The translations under genes were made by a program, and so were the position numbers. Positions 8,862 to 16,382 of a stretch of 64,000 bases of DNA are shown piece after piece (the stretch's first letter is position 1; every line of letters begins with the position of its first letter). Below the pieces are notes generated by a model. It was not told the origin of the DNA, did not search any database, and saw only the letters and a program-made list of their open reading frames with translations. The stretch comes from DASRVA01 sp050732875 (GTDB lineage Bacteria; Gemmatimonadota; Gemmatimonadetes; JACCXV01; JAHWKZ01): contig JBOHRQ010000006.1 in the NCBI GenBank assembly GCA_050732875.1, positions 1 to 64,000 on the forward strand, given 5' to 3'.

Positions 8862-9770
8862 CTAGCGCTCCAGCGCCTCCCGGTCCCACCCGCCCCGCTC
8901 GGCGGTGGCCTCATAGGTCGTTCGCAGGAAGGCGAGGAGCGCGGCGTCCGGATCGTCGGCGGTCCGGACAGCCTCGTAGGGGAGCACGAACTCGCGCAGC
9001 GTGTCGTGGTAGTACGCGGCCTCGGGCTCGACCGGCCAGTCGCGGAAGCCGTCCGCCTCGGGATACGCGTACGCGTAGAAGGCGGGCTCGCCCAGGCCCG
9101 CCCCCGGCCACCAGCCCCCGCTCCAGCACTCGTGCGAGTAGGCTTCGTGGGTGATCGAGTCGGGGACGCCCGGAGCGCCCGGGTGCGGCGGGGCCTTCCG
9201 GCCCGAGAAGCGCGTCGAGGCGAGGTCGAAGCTGCCCCAGAAGAAGTGGACCGGGCTCGCCTTCCCCAGGAAGTCGTCGCGGAACGCCTTGGCCACCCGG
9301 TCGCCCTGGGCCAGGGCGCGCCAGAAGCGGTTCGCCCACGCCGGGTCGTAAGCGCCGTGGACGCGGTCCTCCACGAAGGGGATCGGCTCGGGCACCTCGA
9401 CCGGCACCGGCCAGATCTCGACCTCGATCCCCAGATCCGCGAGCGCTGCCAATGTCTGCTGATGGAAATCGGCGACCGTCATCGGCCGCAGGGCGAGCTC
9501 GCGGCCCGTACCATCGCTGGTCGCGATCTCGAGCCGATGGTCGATGAAGTCGAAGTCGATCTGGAACGTGCGGTCGTCGTCGGGGATCGGGCTGGTCGTG
9601 AGCCCGCGGCTGGTCAGGTAGAACGGCACGTGCCACCAGTGGTTGACGGGCGGCGTTCTGGCCAGGCGGACCTTCCCCACGACCTGGCTCCACATGTGGA
9701 GCGTGGCACAGGTGTCCTGCCACTCGTCCAGCGGCAGGGCGGGCCAGGCGTCTTCGTGTCGGCGGGTCAC
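8862..9770 (-). CDS. DUF5996 family protein
   Basis: The 302-residue product matches the DUF5996 pattern: a start like WPALPLDEWQDTCATLHMWSQVVGKVRLA, a central VHFFWGSFDLASTRFSG and a HECWSGGWWPG motif with conserved Trp and His. The start is a GTG at 9770 directly before TRRHEDAWP; the frame further upstream is shadow of the neighbouring gene. There is no signal peptide, so it is probably cytoplasmic. The biochemical function of the family is not known. It stands alone, on the same strand as a beta-barrel gene 60 nt upstream and far from the lacI promoter. Confidence 0.8.
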   Translation of the reverse strand: MTRRHEDAWPALPLDEWQDTCATLHMWSQVVGKVRLARTPPVNHWWHVPFYLTSRGLTTSPIPDDDRTFQIDFDFIDHRLEIATSDGTGRELALRPMTVADFHQQTLAALADLGIEVEIWPVPVEVPEPIPFVEDRVHGAYDPAWANRFWRALAQGDRVAKAFRDDFLGKASPVHFFWGSFDLASTRFSGRKAPPHPGAPGVPDSITHEAYSHECWSGGWWPGAGLGEPAFYAYAYPEADGFRDWPVEPEAAYYHDTLREFVLPYEAVRTADDPDAALLAFLRTTYEATAERGGWDREALER

Positions 9771-9831
9771 CGCGCAATGGTAGCGCGGAGGTCGGGCCCC
9801 GTCGACAGGGGCGGGCGGCAATCCCGCGCCT

Positions 9832-10437
9832 CTAGAACCCGAACTCCAGTCCCGCCGAGATCTCGATGTTCTGGAGCGCGTCGTCCTCGAGGCAGGCGCC
9901 GAAGTCGATGTCGCCGACGTCGTCCGGCGCGTCGCACAGGTCCACGTGGTCCTTGACGTCGGCCCGCAGCCGTGCGAGGCCGATCGGGAAGGTGAACCCG
10001 GCGCCATAGTTGACCAGCAGGTTGGTGTCGCTGTCGCGTCTGTCGGGGGCGTAGCGGATGCCGCCCAGCCCGCCCGACAGGAAGAGGTCGACCGGCAGCG
10101 GAAGGTGATAGTTCAGCCCGCCGTAGAAGAGGTCGATGTCGGCCTCTTCGCTTTCGAGGACTTCGTCGATCTCGAACTCACCGTCCACGGACGCCCGCCC
10201 GTAGGAGAGGTCCAGCGAGAGGCCCTCGTGGCCGCCGAGGGCGAGCCTGAGGCCGTAGATCGCGCCGGAGTCCAGATCCACCTGGTCGAAGGCGTCCTCG
10301 AACGAGCTCTCGTCGAACGCGTAGTAGCCGAGATAGGGGTTGATCGCGATCCCGATCCGCTGGGCGCGGGCCGGCTCGGGCGTGGACACGCCGACCGCCG
10401 CGGCGAGGGCGGTGAAGAGAAGAGCAACACGCTTCAT
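9832..10437 (-). CDS. Small outer-membrane beta-barrel protein
   Basis: This 201-residue protein starts with a clear signal peptide (MKRVALLFTALAAAVGVSTPEPARAQ) and then shows alternating beta strands (IAINPYLGYYAFD, GLRLALGGHEGLSLDLSYGRA, YGGLNYHLPLP, DLFLSGGLGGIRY). It ends in a terminal Phe (ISAGLEFGF), the outer-membrane assembly signal. Two cysteines in an extracellular-type loop (DLCDAPDD...GACLED) could form a disulfide. It resembles 8-stranded OmpA-N/OmpW-like barrels used in structure or small-molecule leakage; no specific function is shown. AGGAGG lies 7 nt before the ATG. Confidence 0.82.
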   Translation of the reverse strand: MKRVALLFTALAAAVGVSTPEPARAQRIGIAINPYLGYYAFDESSFEDAFDQVDLDSGAIYGLRLALGGHEGLSLDLSYGRASVDGEFEIDEVLESEEADIDLFYGGLNYHLPLPVDLFLSGGLGGIRYAPDRRDSDTNLLVNYGAGFTFPIGLARLRADVKDHVDLCDAPDDVGDIDFGACLEDDALQNIEISAGLEFGF

Positions 10438-10537
10438 TAGGCCTCCTGTGGGTCCGGGGCCGCGGCCCAGACTCGTCGAAGTCCCCTCATAGCCCGCCGG
10501 GCCGGAAAGCGTTCCCGGAGCGGGGCACCGACTCCGC

Positions 10538-10567
10538 TTGCGGTCGGCGCCCGGTCCTCCCTATCCT
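10538..10567 (+). promoter_or_regulatory. Candidate promoter giving a leaderless mRNA
   Basis: TTGCGG (10538-10543), an 18-nt spacer and TATCCT (10562-10567) precede the ATG at 10573 by only five bases. If used, transcription would start on or beside the start codon. The -35 match is moderate. Confidence 0.45.
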
Positions 10568-10572
10568 GCCCC

Positions 10573-11157
10573 ATGCGAGTGGCGCCGATCCTGAACGTGG
10601 CGGCCAAGCTGCTCCTGGTCGCACTCCTTCTGTTTGCGGTCGCTAACCCGGACATGCCCCGCTTCGCAGGGAAGGCGATGGGGATTCGCTCCGTTCTCTA
10701 TCCGCTCGCCACGCTCCTGATCCCGCTGGTGTGGATCCTCAAGGGCCGGCCGCGTCCCTATCCCCACGCGGCCGACACGCTGCTCGCCGGGCCCTTCCTG
10801 GTCGACGTGGGCGGAAACGTGGCCAACCTCTACGACACCGTCGTCTGGTTCGACGACGCCGCGCACGCGCTGACATGGATGCTGCTCGTCTTCGCCGTCG
10901 GCGCGCTCCTGCTGCGACTCCGTCTGGCGCCCTGGATCACCGCCGCCCTCTGCATCGGGTTCGGATCGGTGACCCACGTCCTGTGGGAGATCCTGGAATA
11001 CCTGATCATGATCAGCGGCCGGACTGGCCTCCACCTGACCTACGGCGACACGGTCGGGGACCTGGCGGCGTCGCTGTCGGGGAGCGTCCTGGCGGGCCTC
11101 GTGACGGGATGGATCGCGGCTAAGCTTTCTTCCGGCTCGCCTCGCACACCTCGATGA
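10573..11157 (+). CDS. DUF2238/YjdF-like integral membrane protein
   Basis: This 194-residue inner-membrane protein has about five to six hydrophobic segments. It carries the signature pattern of the DUF2238 family: NLYDTVVWFDDAAHALTWMLL, then VLWEILEYLIM and YGDTVGDLAASLSGSVLAG. The conserved Asp-Asp-His, Trp-Glu and Asp-Thr-x-Gly-Asp residues are present. The function of the family is unknown. The gene is divergent from the small beta-barrel gene, and its 3' end overlaps a truncated DUF1801 gene tail-to-tail by 38 nt. Confidence 0.75.
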   Translation: MRVAPILNVAAKLLLVALLLFAVANPDMPRFAGKAMGIRSVLYPLATLLIPLVWILKGRPRPYPHAADTLLAGPFLVDVGGNVANLYDTVVWFDDAAHALTWMLLVFAVGALLLRLRLAPWITAALCIGFGSVTHVLWEILEYLIMISGRTGLHLTYGDTVGDLAASLSGSVLAGLVTGWIAAKLSSGSPRTPR

Positions 11158-11290
11158 AACGCTTCGGGGGCATGCCGGCGATGATCTCGCCGATTGCGTC
11201 CAGCGGGAGATCCTCCGGCTTCTCGAAGCGTACGCACGAGCGCCCTATGTCGAGCTTCATGCCGGCCTTCCGGAACGCCCCCCTCAAGCC
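11120..11290 (-). pseudogene. 5'-truncated DUF1801 protein remnant
   Basis: The minus-strand frame just after the DUF3574 stop codon encodes KLDIGRSCVRFEKPEDLPLD followed by AIGEIIAGMPPKRFIEVCEA and ends at TAG (11122-11120). This is the characteristic C-terminus of DUF1801 proteins (GKKLDMGKSCVRFK... pattern); roughly the first 80 residues are missing. It is in the same frame as the upstream DUF3574 gene, separated only by its TGA. An internal ATG would allow a 46-residue product, but it would lack most of the domain. It looks like the scar of a deletion that joined two genes. Confidence 0.65.
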
Positions 11291-11725
11291 TCACTCGAAG
11301 AAGTGGACGCGGGCGTCTGTGGTCACGCGCAGGACCGCGTCCTGGCGGAAGCGCCGGCGGTACTCCTCGGCAATCGCGGCGATGGCGGAGTCGGCCCCTG
11401 CGCTCGCCGGGTGGACGATCTCGATCACCATGACCGGCTCTTCGACGAGAACACCGCTCGGGTCGGTCCACTGACCCTCCGCATGCCAGGCGGTGAGGCC
11501 ATCGGGGAATCTCGGCGTGACGACCTCCTCCAGAAAGTCCCTCCACTCGTCCTCGGAGACGGATCCGCCATCGGCTATCGCGCGGCCGAAGAACAGTCGA
11601 TCGGCGACCATCGTCTGGATCGCCGGCTCCACCGATGGGGGCGCCCCGCCCAGGGTTCCCGTGCAGGCCGGGAGGGCAAGGAGCCAGACGTAGAGGACTG
11701 TCCGCCCGGGACGGCCCACGCTCAT
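11291..11725 (-). CDS. DUF3574 lipoprotein
   Basis: The 144-residue product has a lipoprotein signal peptide (TVLYVWLLALPACTG, lipobox Cys) and a DUF3574 domain: DRLFFGRAIADGGSVSEDEW, then FLEEVVTPRFPDGLTAWHAEGQW. It should be anchored in the membrane facing the periplasm. I chose the ATG at 11725, which overlaps the stop of the ABC transporter gene in an ATGA junction. The role of the family is not known. Immediately downstream in the same frame is the DUF1801 remnant. Confidence 0.8.
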   Translation of the reverse strand: MSVGRPGRTVLYVWLLALPACTGTLGGAPPSVEPAIQTMVADRLFFGRAIADGGSVSEDEWRDFLEEVVTPRFPDGLTAWHAEGQWTDPSGVLVEEPVMVIEIVHPASAGADSAIAAIAEEYRRRFRQDAVLRVTTDARVHFFE

Positions 11726-13539
11726 CGGATCACGAACTGCTCCGCGTCCTCCGGAGCCGCTCCCCCGGGCTCTGCCTCCTGCTGGCGGCGCCACATCTCG
11801 GCGTAGACGCCATCGCGCGCGAGGAGATCCCCGTGGCGACCGCGCTCGACGATCCGGCCCGCTTCCAGGACAACGATCTCGTTCGCGTCGACGACGGTCG
11901 AGAGCCGGTGCGCGATGACCAGGGTCGTCCGGCCGCGCGCCACCTCGTCCAGGCTCGCCTGGATTTCCTTCTCGGTCCGCGTGTCGAGGGCCGAGGTCGC
12001 CTCGTCCAGCATGAGGATCGGCGGATCCTTGAGGAGCGTGCGAGCTATCGCGACCCGCTGCTTCTCGCCCCCAGAGAGCTTCAATCCGCGCTCGCCGACC
12101 CGCGTCTGGTAGCCTTCCGGAAGCCCGGCGATGAAGTCGTGGAGCCGGGCCAGACGCGCCGCCCGCTCCACCTCGGCGGGGGTCGCCTCGGGCCGCCCGT
12201 AGGCGATGTTGTAGTAGATCGTGTCGTTGAAGAGCACCGTGTCCTGCGGCACGATCCCGATCGCCGCCCTAAGGGTGGCCTGTGTGACGCGCCGGATATC
12301 CTGGCCGTCGATCTCGATCGAGCCTGCGTCGAGATCGTAGTACCGGAAGAGGAGCCGTGAGATCGTCGACTTTCCGGCGCCGCTCGGGCCCACGATCGCC
12401 ACCCGTTTCCCCGACGGGACCCTGAACGTCACCCCTTCCAGGATCCTGCGGTCCGGACCGTAACCGAACGCGACGTCCTCGAACACTACCTCGCCACGCG
12501 TCACGTCGAGCGGCCGCGCATCCGAGGCGTCCTCCACCTCGACGTCCTCGTGGAGGAGCGCGAACATGCTCTCCATGTCGATCAGCGACTGCCGGATCTG
12601 GCGATAGACGAAGCCGAGGAAGTTGAGCGGCTGATAGAGCTGGATCAGGTACGTGTTCACGAGCACGAAGTCGCCGACCGTGAGCCTCCCTGCGGCGGCC
12701 CCGCGGGCCGCCATCAGCATGACGAGGGTGAGGCCGGCGGCGATGACCAGCCCCTGCCCGATGTTGAGGACCGACAGCGTCGTCTTGGTCTTGACGGCGG
12801 CCCGCTCGTAGCTCTGCAGGGCACGGTCGAAGCGGGCCGCCTCGTAGGCCTCGTTGCCGAAGTACTTGACGGTCTCGTAGTTCAGTAACGCGTCGACCAC
12901 CCGGGCGCTCGCCTCGGTGTCCGTCTCGTTCATCACCCGGACGAACTTCGTGCGCCACTCGGTGACCGCGATCGTGAAGGCGATGTAGATGGCGATCGTG
13001 ACGAACGTCACGGCGGCGAAGCTCGCCGAGTAGAATCTCCACAGGATGCCGCAAACGAGCGCGATCTCGACCAGCGTCGGGAGAATGTTGAAGAGCATGA
13101 ACGAGAGCAGGAACTCGATCCCGCCGGTCCCCCTCTCGATCGCCCGCGCGACCCCACCGGTGCGCCGATCGAGGTGGAAGCGGAGCGAGAGGCGGTGGAG
13201 GTGCCCGAACGTCTCGAGCGCCACCCGGCGGATCGCGCGCTGGCCCACCTTGGCGAAGAGCGCGTCCCTGAGCTCGGCGAAGGCAGCGGAGGCGACCCGC
13301 ACGATCCCGTAGCCGACGATGAGCGCCACCGGCACGACGACCGCGATCCCCGCTGTTTCGGGGGCGAGGATGTCCACCGCGCGCTTGTAGAGGATGGGGA
13401 CGTAGACGGTGGCGACCTTGGCGGCCAGGAGGCACGCCAGGGCCAGGACGACCCGCGTCCGGAGCTCGGGCTCGCCCTTCGGCCAGAGGTACGGCAGGAG
13501 CTGGCGGATCGTCCGGAGGTCGCCGTGCTTTCGCGTCAT
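11722..13539 (-). CDS. ATM1/HMT-type ABC exporter (fused TM and ATPase domains)
   Basis: This is a 605-residue half-transporter. The N-terminal part has six membrane helices with the ATM1-like NYETVKYFGNE motif. The C-terminal ATPase has Walker A (GPSGAGKST), signature (LSGGEKQR), Walker B (ILMLDEATSALD) and the switch His (VIAHRLSTV). ATM1-type transporters act as homodimers in the inner membrane and export glutathione-linked sulfur or metal compounds, supporting Fe-S biogenesis outside the compartment or metal resistance. The ATG at 13539 (MTRKHGDLRTIRQLLPYLWP) matches homologue N-termini better than the one six codons upstream. It is coupled to the DUF3574 lipoprotein gene. Confidence 0.88.
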   Translation of the reverse strand: MTRKHGDLRTIRQLLPYLWPKGEPELRTRVVLALACLLAAKVATVYVPILYKRAVDILAPETAGIAVVVPVALIVGYGIVRVASAAFAELRDALFAKVGQRAIRRVALETFGHLHRLSLRFHLDRRTGGVARAIERGTGGIEFLLSFMLFNILPTLVEIALVCGILWRFYSASFAAVTFVTIAIYIAFTIAVTEWRTKFVRVMNETDTEASARVVDALLNYETVKYFGNEAYEAARFDRALQSYERAAVKTKTTLSVLNIGQGLVIAAGLTLVMLMAARGAAAGRLTVGDFVLVNTYLIQLYQPLNFLGFVYRQIRQSLIDMESMFALLHEDVEVEDASDARPLDVTRGEVVFEDVAFGYGPDRRILEGVTFRVPSGKRVAIVGPSGAGKSTISRLLFRYYDLDAGSIEIDGQDIRRVTQATLRAAIGIVPQDTVLFNDTIYYNIAYGRPEATPAEVERAARLARLHDFIAGLPEGYQTRVGERGLKLSGGEKQRVAIARTLLKDPPILMLDEATSALDTRTEKEIQASLDEVARGRTTLVIAHRLSTVVDANEIVVLEAGRIVERGRHGDLLARDGVYAEMWRRQQEAEPGGAAPEDAEQFVIR

Positions 13540-13814
13540 TGGGGCGGGAATGTACACCCGGGGCAGGCAGCAACTACGCTCGGGCGGTGGCGGCTTCCCA
13601 TTCCGTCTCGAGTCGCAATTGCTGCACCCATCGACGGATGTACGGATCCCGGGAGGAGCCTTACGAGGGCACGGATCTGGTCGCTGGTCGGCGCGACGAC
13701 AAAGTCGATGTCCTGTGTCGCTCGTGGGGCACCGTGATAGGAGCTTGCAAACGAGCCGGTGAGCATGTATGGAATGTTTGCCCGTTCGAGAACGCCGATC
13801 GCCCGACGAAACAC
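13536..13814 (-). pseudogene. Truncated MNT-type nucleotidyltransferase
   Basis: The first 45 or so codons read as an intact nucleotidyltransferase start (VLERANIPYMLTGSFASSYHG, then DIDFVVAP), including the Gly-Ser motif and the metal-binding Asp pair in ATQDIDF. After LVRLLPG the similarity ends abruptly in low-complexity arginine/proline sequence running into the ABC gene start. Intact members are about 180 residues, so the C-terminal two thirds are gone. It begins at GTG 13814, 10 nt after the upstream small gene, as in intact two-gene cassettes of this type. Confidence 0.6.
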
Positions 13815-13824
13815 GTCCTGGTGA

Positions 13825-14049
13825 TCAACGAAGGGGCGGGGGCAAGGAGCCGGACGGGAACGAGTAGCGTAGAAGCTCCCGCTTCAACTCGAACTCCGAC
13901 CAATCCGGATGCCGGTTGCGCAGGCGTGTCAAGGAAAGCTCTCTTGCGGCCAGGCTCATCTCCAGCGCCCTTCGAAGCCGTTCAGCGCCGGTGAGCTTAC
14001 GGTGGATACTCGTCTGGACCGCTTCTGCTTCCGGGCTCGTGTCTCTCAC
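13825..14049 (-). CDS. Small partner protein of nucleotidyltransferase cassette
   Basis: This 74-residue acidic/basic helical protein (SPEAEAVQTSIHRKLTGAER, then ALEMSLAARELSLTRLRNRHPDWSE) resembles the short proteins often encoded directly before MNT-type nucleotidyltransferases. It has no signal peptide or membrane segment. Since its partner is truncated, the gene may be a leftover. Function is not established; antitoxin-like roles are a guess from the arrangement. Confidence 0.5.
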   Translation of the reverse strand: MRDTSPEAEAVQTSIHRKLTGAERLRRALEMSLAARELSLTRLRNRHPDWSEFELKRELLRYSFPSGSLPPPLR

Positions 14050-14305
14050 GACTTCAGGCTTCCCGGCGTGGTGTCCCCTCGGGTTCGAGCAGATCCGTCT
14101 TCATCGCCGTTTGAAGCTAGGCCGGCAACAAGAGACGGACCACGCGGCCAGGCATGGATGGGGGAAGACGAGCGGCAGGGCGAAAAGGTTCGACTCGTGC
14201 CGGTCAGAGCGGTCACCCAGCGGCCACCCCCCCCGCTATTATTCGAGCACCGGGCCAATTCTACCTTGCCCGCTCGTTGAGCTCGCTGCAATCTTCCCAT
14301 CGCTC

Positions 14306-15247
14306 ATGATAAAGCCGTTCGCCGTCATTCTTCTCACCGTCGGCATCTCGCTCTATGGTGTGATCCCCGGGATCGGCCAGGAACGGCTCGCGCGCGAGCT
14401 GGCGCGTGACTCGCTCGAGGTGGATGGCCTGACCCGGACGTTCTCGATCTATGTACCGCCGATGCCGCCTCCCTCGCCGCCGCTGCTGCTGGTCCTCCAT
14501 GGCGGAGGTGGCGATGGGGATCGCATCCGGCAGCTGACCGGTGGCCTGATCGAAGAGGAAGCCGACCGATACGGGTTCATCGTCGTCTATCCGGACGGTT
14601 TCGACCGGGGGTGGAACGGCTGCCGCCGGTCGGCGCCCTATCGGGCGAACGTCGAGAACGTCGACGACCTGCGGTTCTTCCGGGCTCTCGTGAACCGGCT
14701 CGTCGAGTCCCATATCGTCGACGCGTCGCGCGTCTGGGTCTTCGGCTTCTCCAATGGCGGGCACCTGGCGCTCCGGCTCGCGCTCGAGGCCCCAGACGAT
14801 TTCGCGGCCATCGCGGCCATCGGCGCGAGCCTCCCGATCGACGGGGAGCTCGATTGCGTGCCCACCGGCCGTCCCGCCTCGGTCATGATCGTCAACGGGA
14901 CCGCGGACCCCATCAGCCCATTCGACGGCGGCGAGGTCCGGACGGAGACCGCGGGCCGGATGGGAGTCGTCCGCTCCACCATGGAATCCGCCCTCTACTT
15001 CGCGGGGCTGTCCGGAGCGCCCGAGATCCCCGACATCACCATAGCATCGTCGTCGGAGGGATCGCGCGTCGAGATCGCCCGCTGGAGCGGAAGCGAGGGC
15101 CGCGAGGTGGTCCTCGCCGTCATCCACGGCGGCGGCCACTCCATCCCCGGGTCACCGGCCCCCTTCCCCGAAGAGGTCGGCGCTGTCGACCGGGGCTTCG
15201 ACTCCATCGCCCTCGCGATCGAGTTCTTCCGCCGGGTGAGCGATTGA
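14306..15247 (+). CDS. Secreted PHB-depolymerase/LpqC-type esterase
   Basis: This 313-residue alpha/beta hydrolase has a signal peptide (about 1-25, MIKPFAVILLTVGISLYGV...). It shows the oxyanion motif LLLVLHGGGGDGDRI, the nucleophile Ser in GFSNGGH, an acid region near NGTADPISPFDGG and the catalytic His in HGGGHSIPG. This matches the COG3509 polyhydroxybutyrate depolymerase/feruloyl-esterase-like group, acting on polyesters or acyl-sugars outside the cytoplasm. The frame is open far upstream, but the ATG at 14306 directly precedes the signal peptide. No strong ribosome site is seen. Substrate cannot be assigned. Confidence 0.8.
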   Translation: MIKPFAVILLTVGISLYGVIPGIGQERLARELARDSLEVDGLTRTFSIYVPPMPPPSPPLLLVLHGGGGDGDRIRQLTGGLIEEEADRYGFIVVYPDGFDRGWNGCRRSAPYRANVENVDDLRFFRALVNRLVESHIVDASRVWVFGFSNGGHLALRLALEAPDDFAAIAAIGASLPIDGELDCVPTGRPASVMIVNGTADPISPFDGGEVRTETAGRMGVVRSTMESALYFAGLSGAPEIPDITIASSSEGSRVEIARWSGSEGREVVLAVIHGGGHSIPGSPAPFPEEVGAVDRGFDSIALAIEFFRRVSD

Positions 15248-15284
15248 GCGGACTCGCGGCGTGGTCGGCACCTCGTATATTGCC

Positions 15285-15863
15285 ATGGTCGTGACCGCCC
15301 TGGTCGAAAGCTTCTCCCAGCCCTGGCCCTGGTATCTGGCTGGACCGACGCTCGGGCTCCTTGTCGCGTTGCTTCTCCTTCTGACCGGCAAGGGCTTCGG
15401 CGTCTCGTCCAGCTTCCGGCACATCTGCGCGGCGGCCTTTCCCGGCCGCGCCGAGTACTTCCGCTACGACTGGAAGCGGATCGGCACGTGGAATCTGGTC
15501 TTCGTGCTCGGGATGCTGGTCGGCGGGTTCATCGCGGGTTGGCTCTTCGCGAACCCCGAGCCGGTCGCGATCTCCGCCGCCACGCGCGCGGATCTCGCTG
15601 CGCTGGGCATCCGTGACTTCGATGGCCTCGTCCCCGACGACCTGATCAGCTGGGGGGCGCTGGCGACCCTGCCCGGCTTCGTGGTGATCGTCCTGGGCGG
15701 CTTCCTGGTCGGCTTCGGCGCGCGCTGGGCGGGCGGCTGTACATCGGGCCACGCGATCACCGGGCTCGCCGGGCTCCAGAAGGCCTCGCTCGTCGCCGTG
15801 ATGGGCTTCTTCGCGGGCGGGCTGATCGTGACGTATCTCGTCTACCCGGTGCTGCTGGGATGA
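15285..15863 (+). CDS. YeeE/YedE-family sulfur-compound transporter, first half
   Basis: This membrane protein of about 192 residues has the YeeE/YedE pattern: WPWYLAGPTLGLLVALLLL, GKGFGVSSSFRHICAA, and the conserved transport-pathway Cys in FGARWAGGCTSGHAITGLA. The family (TsuA-like) moves thiosulfate or related sulfur compounds across the inner membrane. Here it is split into two genes, overlapping by 4 nt (ATGA). An in-frame GTG at 15261 is an alternative start; the ATG at 15285 was preferred on codon type. No sulfur-oxidation or rhodanese gene is next to it. Confidence 0.85.
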   Translation: MVVTALVESFSQPWPWYLAGPTLGLLVALLLLLTGKGFGVSSSFRHICAAAFPGRAEYFRYDWKRIGTWNLVFVLGMLVGGFIAGWLFANPEPVAISAATRADLAALGIRDFDGLVPDDLISWGALATLPGFVVIVLGGFLVGFGARWAGGCTSGHAITGLAGLQKASLVAVMGFFAGGLIVTYLVYPVLLG

Positions 15864-16363
15864 GCGACCGGACCGCACGCCGTTCGATTCCCGACGCCGC
15901 CGGTGAGACGCGCGGACCCACCGCCCCCGTAGGGACGACGCCCCGGCCCGCGCCGCTCCTCGTCTACATCGTCTTCGGCGCCCTGTTCGGAATCGTGCTC
16001 GTCAAGAGCGAGGCCGTCTCCTGGTTCCGGATCCAGGAGATGTTCCGCTTCCAGAGCTTCCAGATGTACGGGATCATAGGGAGCGCGGTCGTCACGGCGG
16101 CGGCGTTGATCGCGCTCTTCAGGCGCTTCAGCATCACGACCGCCGACGGCCAGCCGATGCGGATCGAGCCCCGCACCTGGCGGCCGTACGCGAACGGACT
16201 GGGCGGGCTTACCTTCGGGCTCGGCTGGGGACTCCTCGGCGCCTGCCCGGGCCCGTTTTACGCCCTTCTCGGGAGCGGCATATCGGTGATGATCGTGGCG
16301 CTCGCAAGCGCACTCGGAGGTGCCTGGATCTACGGCCAACTCATGCCGCGGCTGCCCCACTGA
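15860..16363 (+). CDS. YeeE/YedE-family sulfur-compound transporter, second half (DUF6691-like)
   Basis: The 167-residue product is the partner of the preceding gene. It has about four membrane segments and the motif LGWGLLGACPGPFYALLGSG, with the conserved Cys of the second half of YeeE/YedE proteins. The N-terminal 30 residues are a Pro/Arg-rich cytoplasmic extension. The two halves presumably form one channel in the inner membrane. Translation is coupled to the first half. Confidence 0.83.
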   Translation: MSDRTARRSIPDAAGETRGPTAPVGTTPRPAPLLVYIVFGALFGIVLVKSEAVSWFRIQEMFRFQSFQMYGIIGSAVVTAAALIALFRRFSITTADGQPMRIEPRTWRPYANGLGGLTFGLGWGLLGACPGPFYALLGSGISVMIVALASALGGAWIYGQLMPRLPH

Positions 16364-16382
16364 TGGGAGCCCTGTGAGCTCC

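Noticed and set aside
8825..8880. Repeated GCTCCGGGCT / GGCTAGCGCTC units near the end of the DUF5996 gene as a regulatory array.
   Set aside because: The units are short, irregular and partly inside coding sequence; likely slippage in GC-rich DNA.
14080..14110. GGTTCGA-like T-loop sequence suggesting a tRNA.
   Set aside because: No acceptor, D or anticodon stems can be drawn around it.
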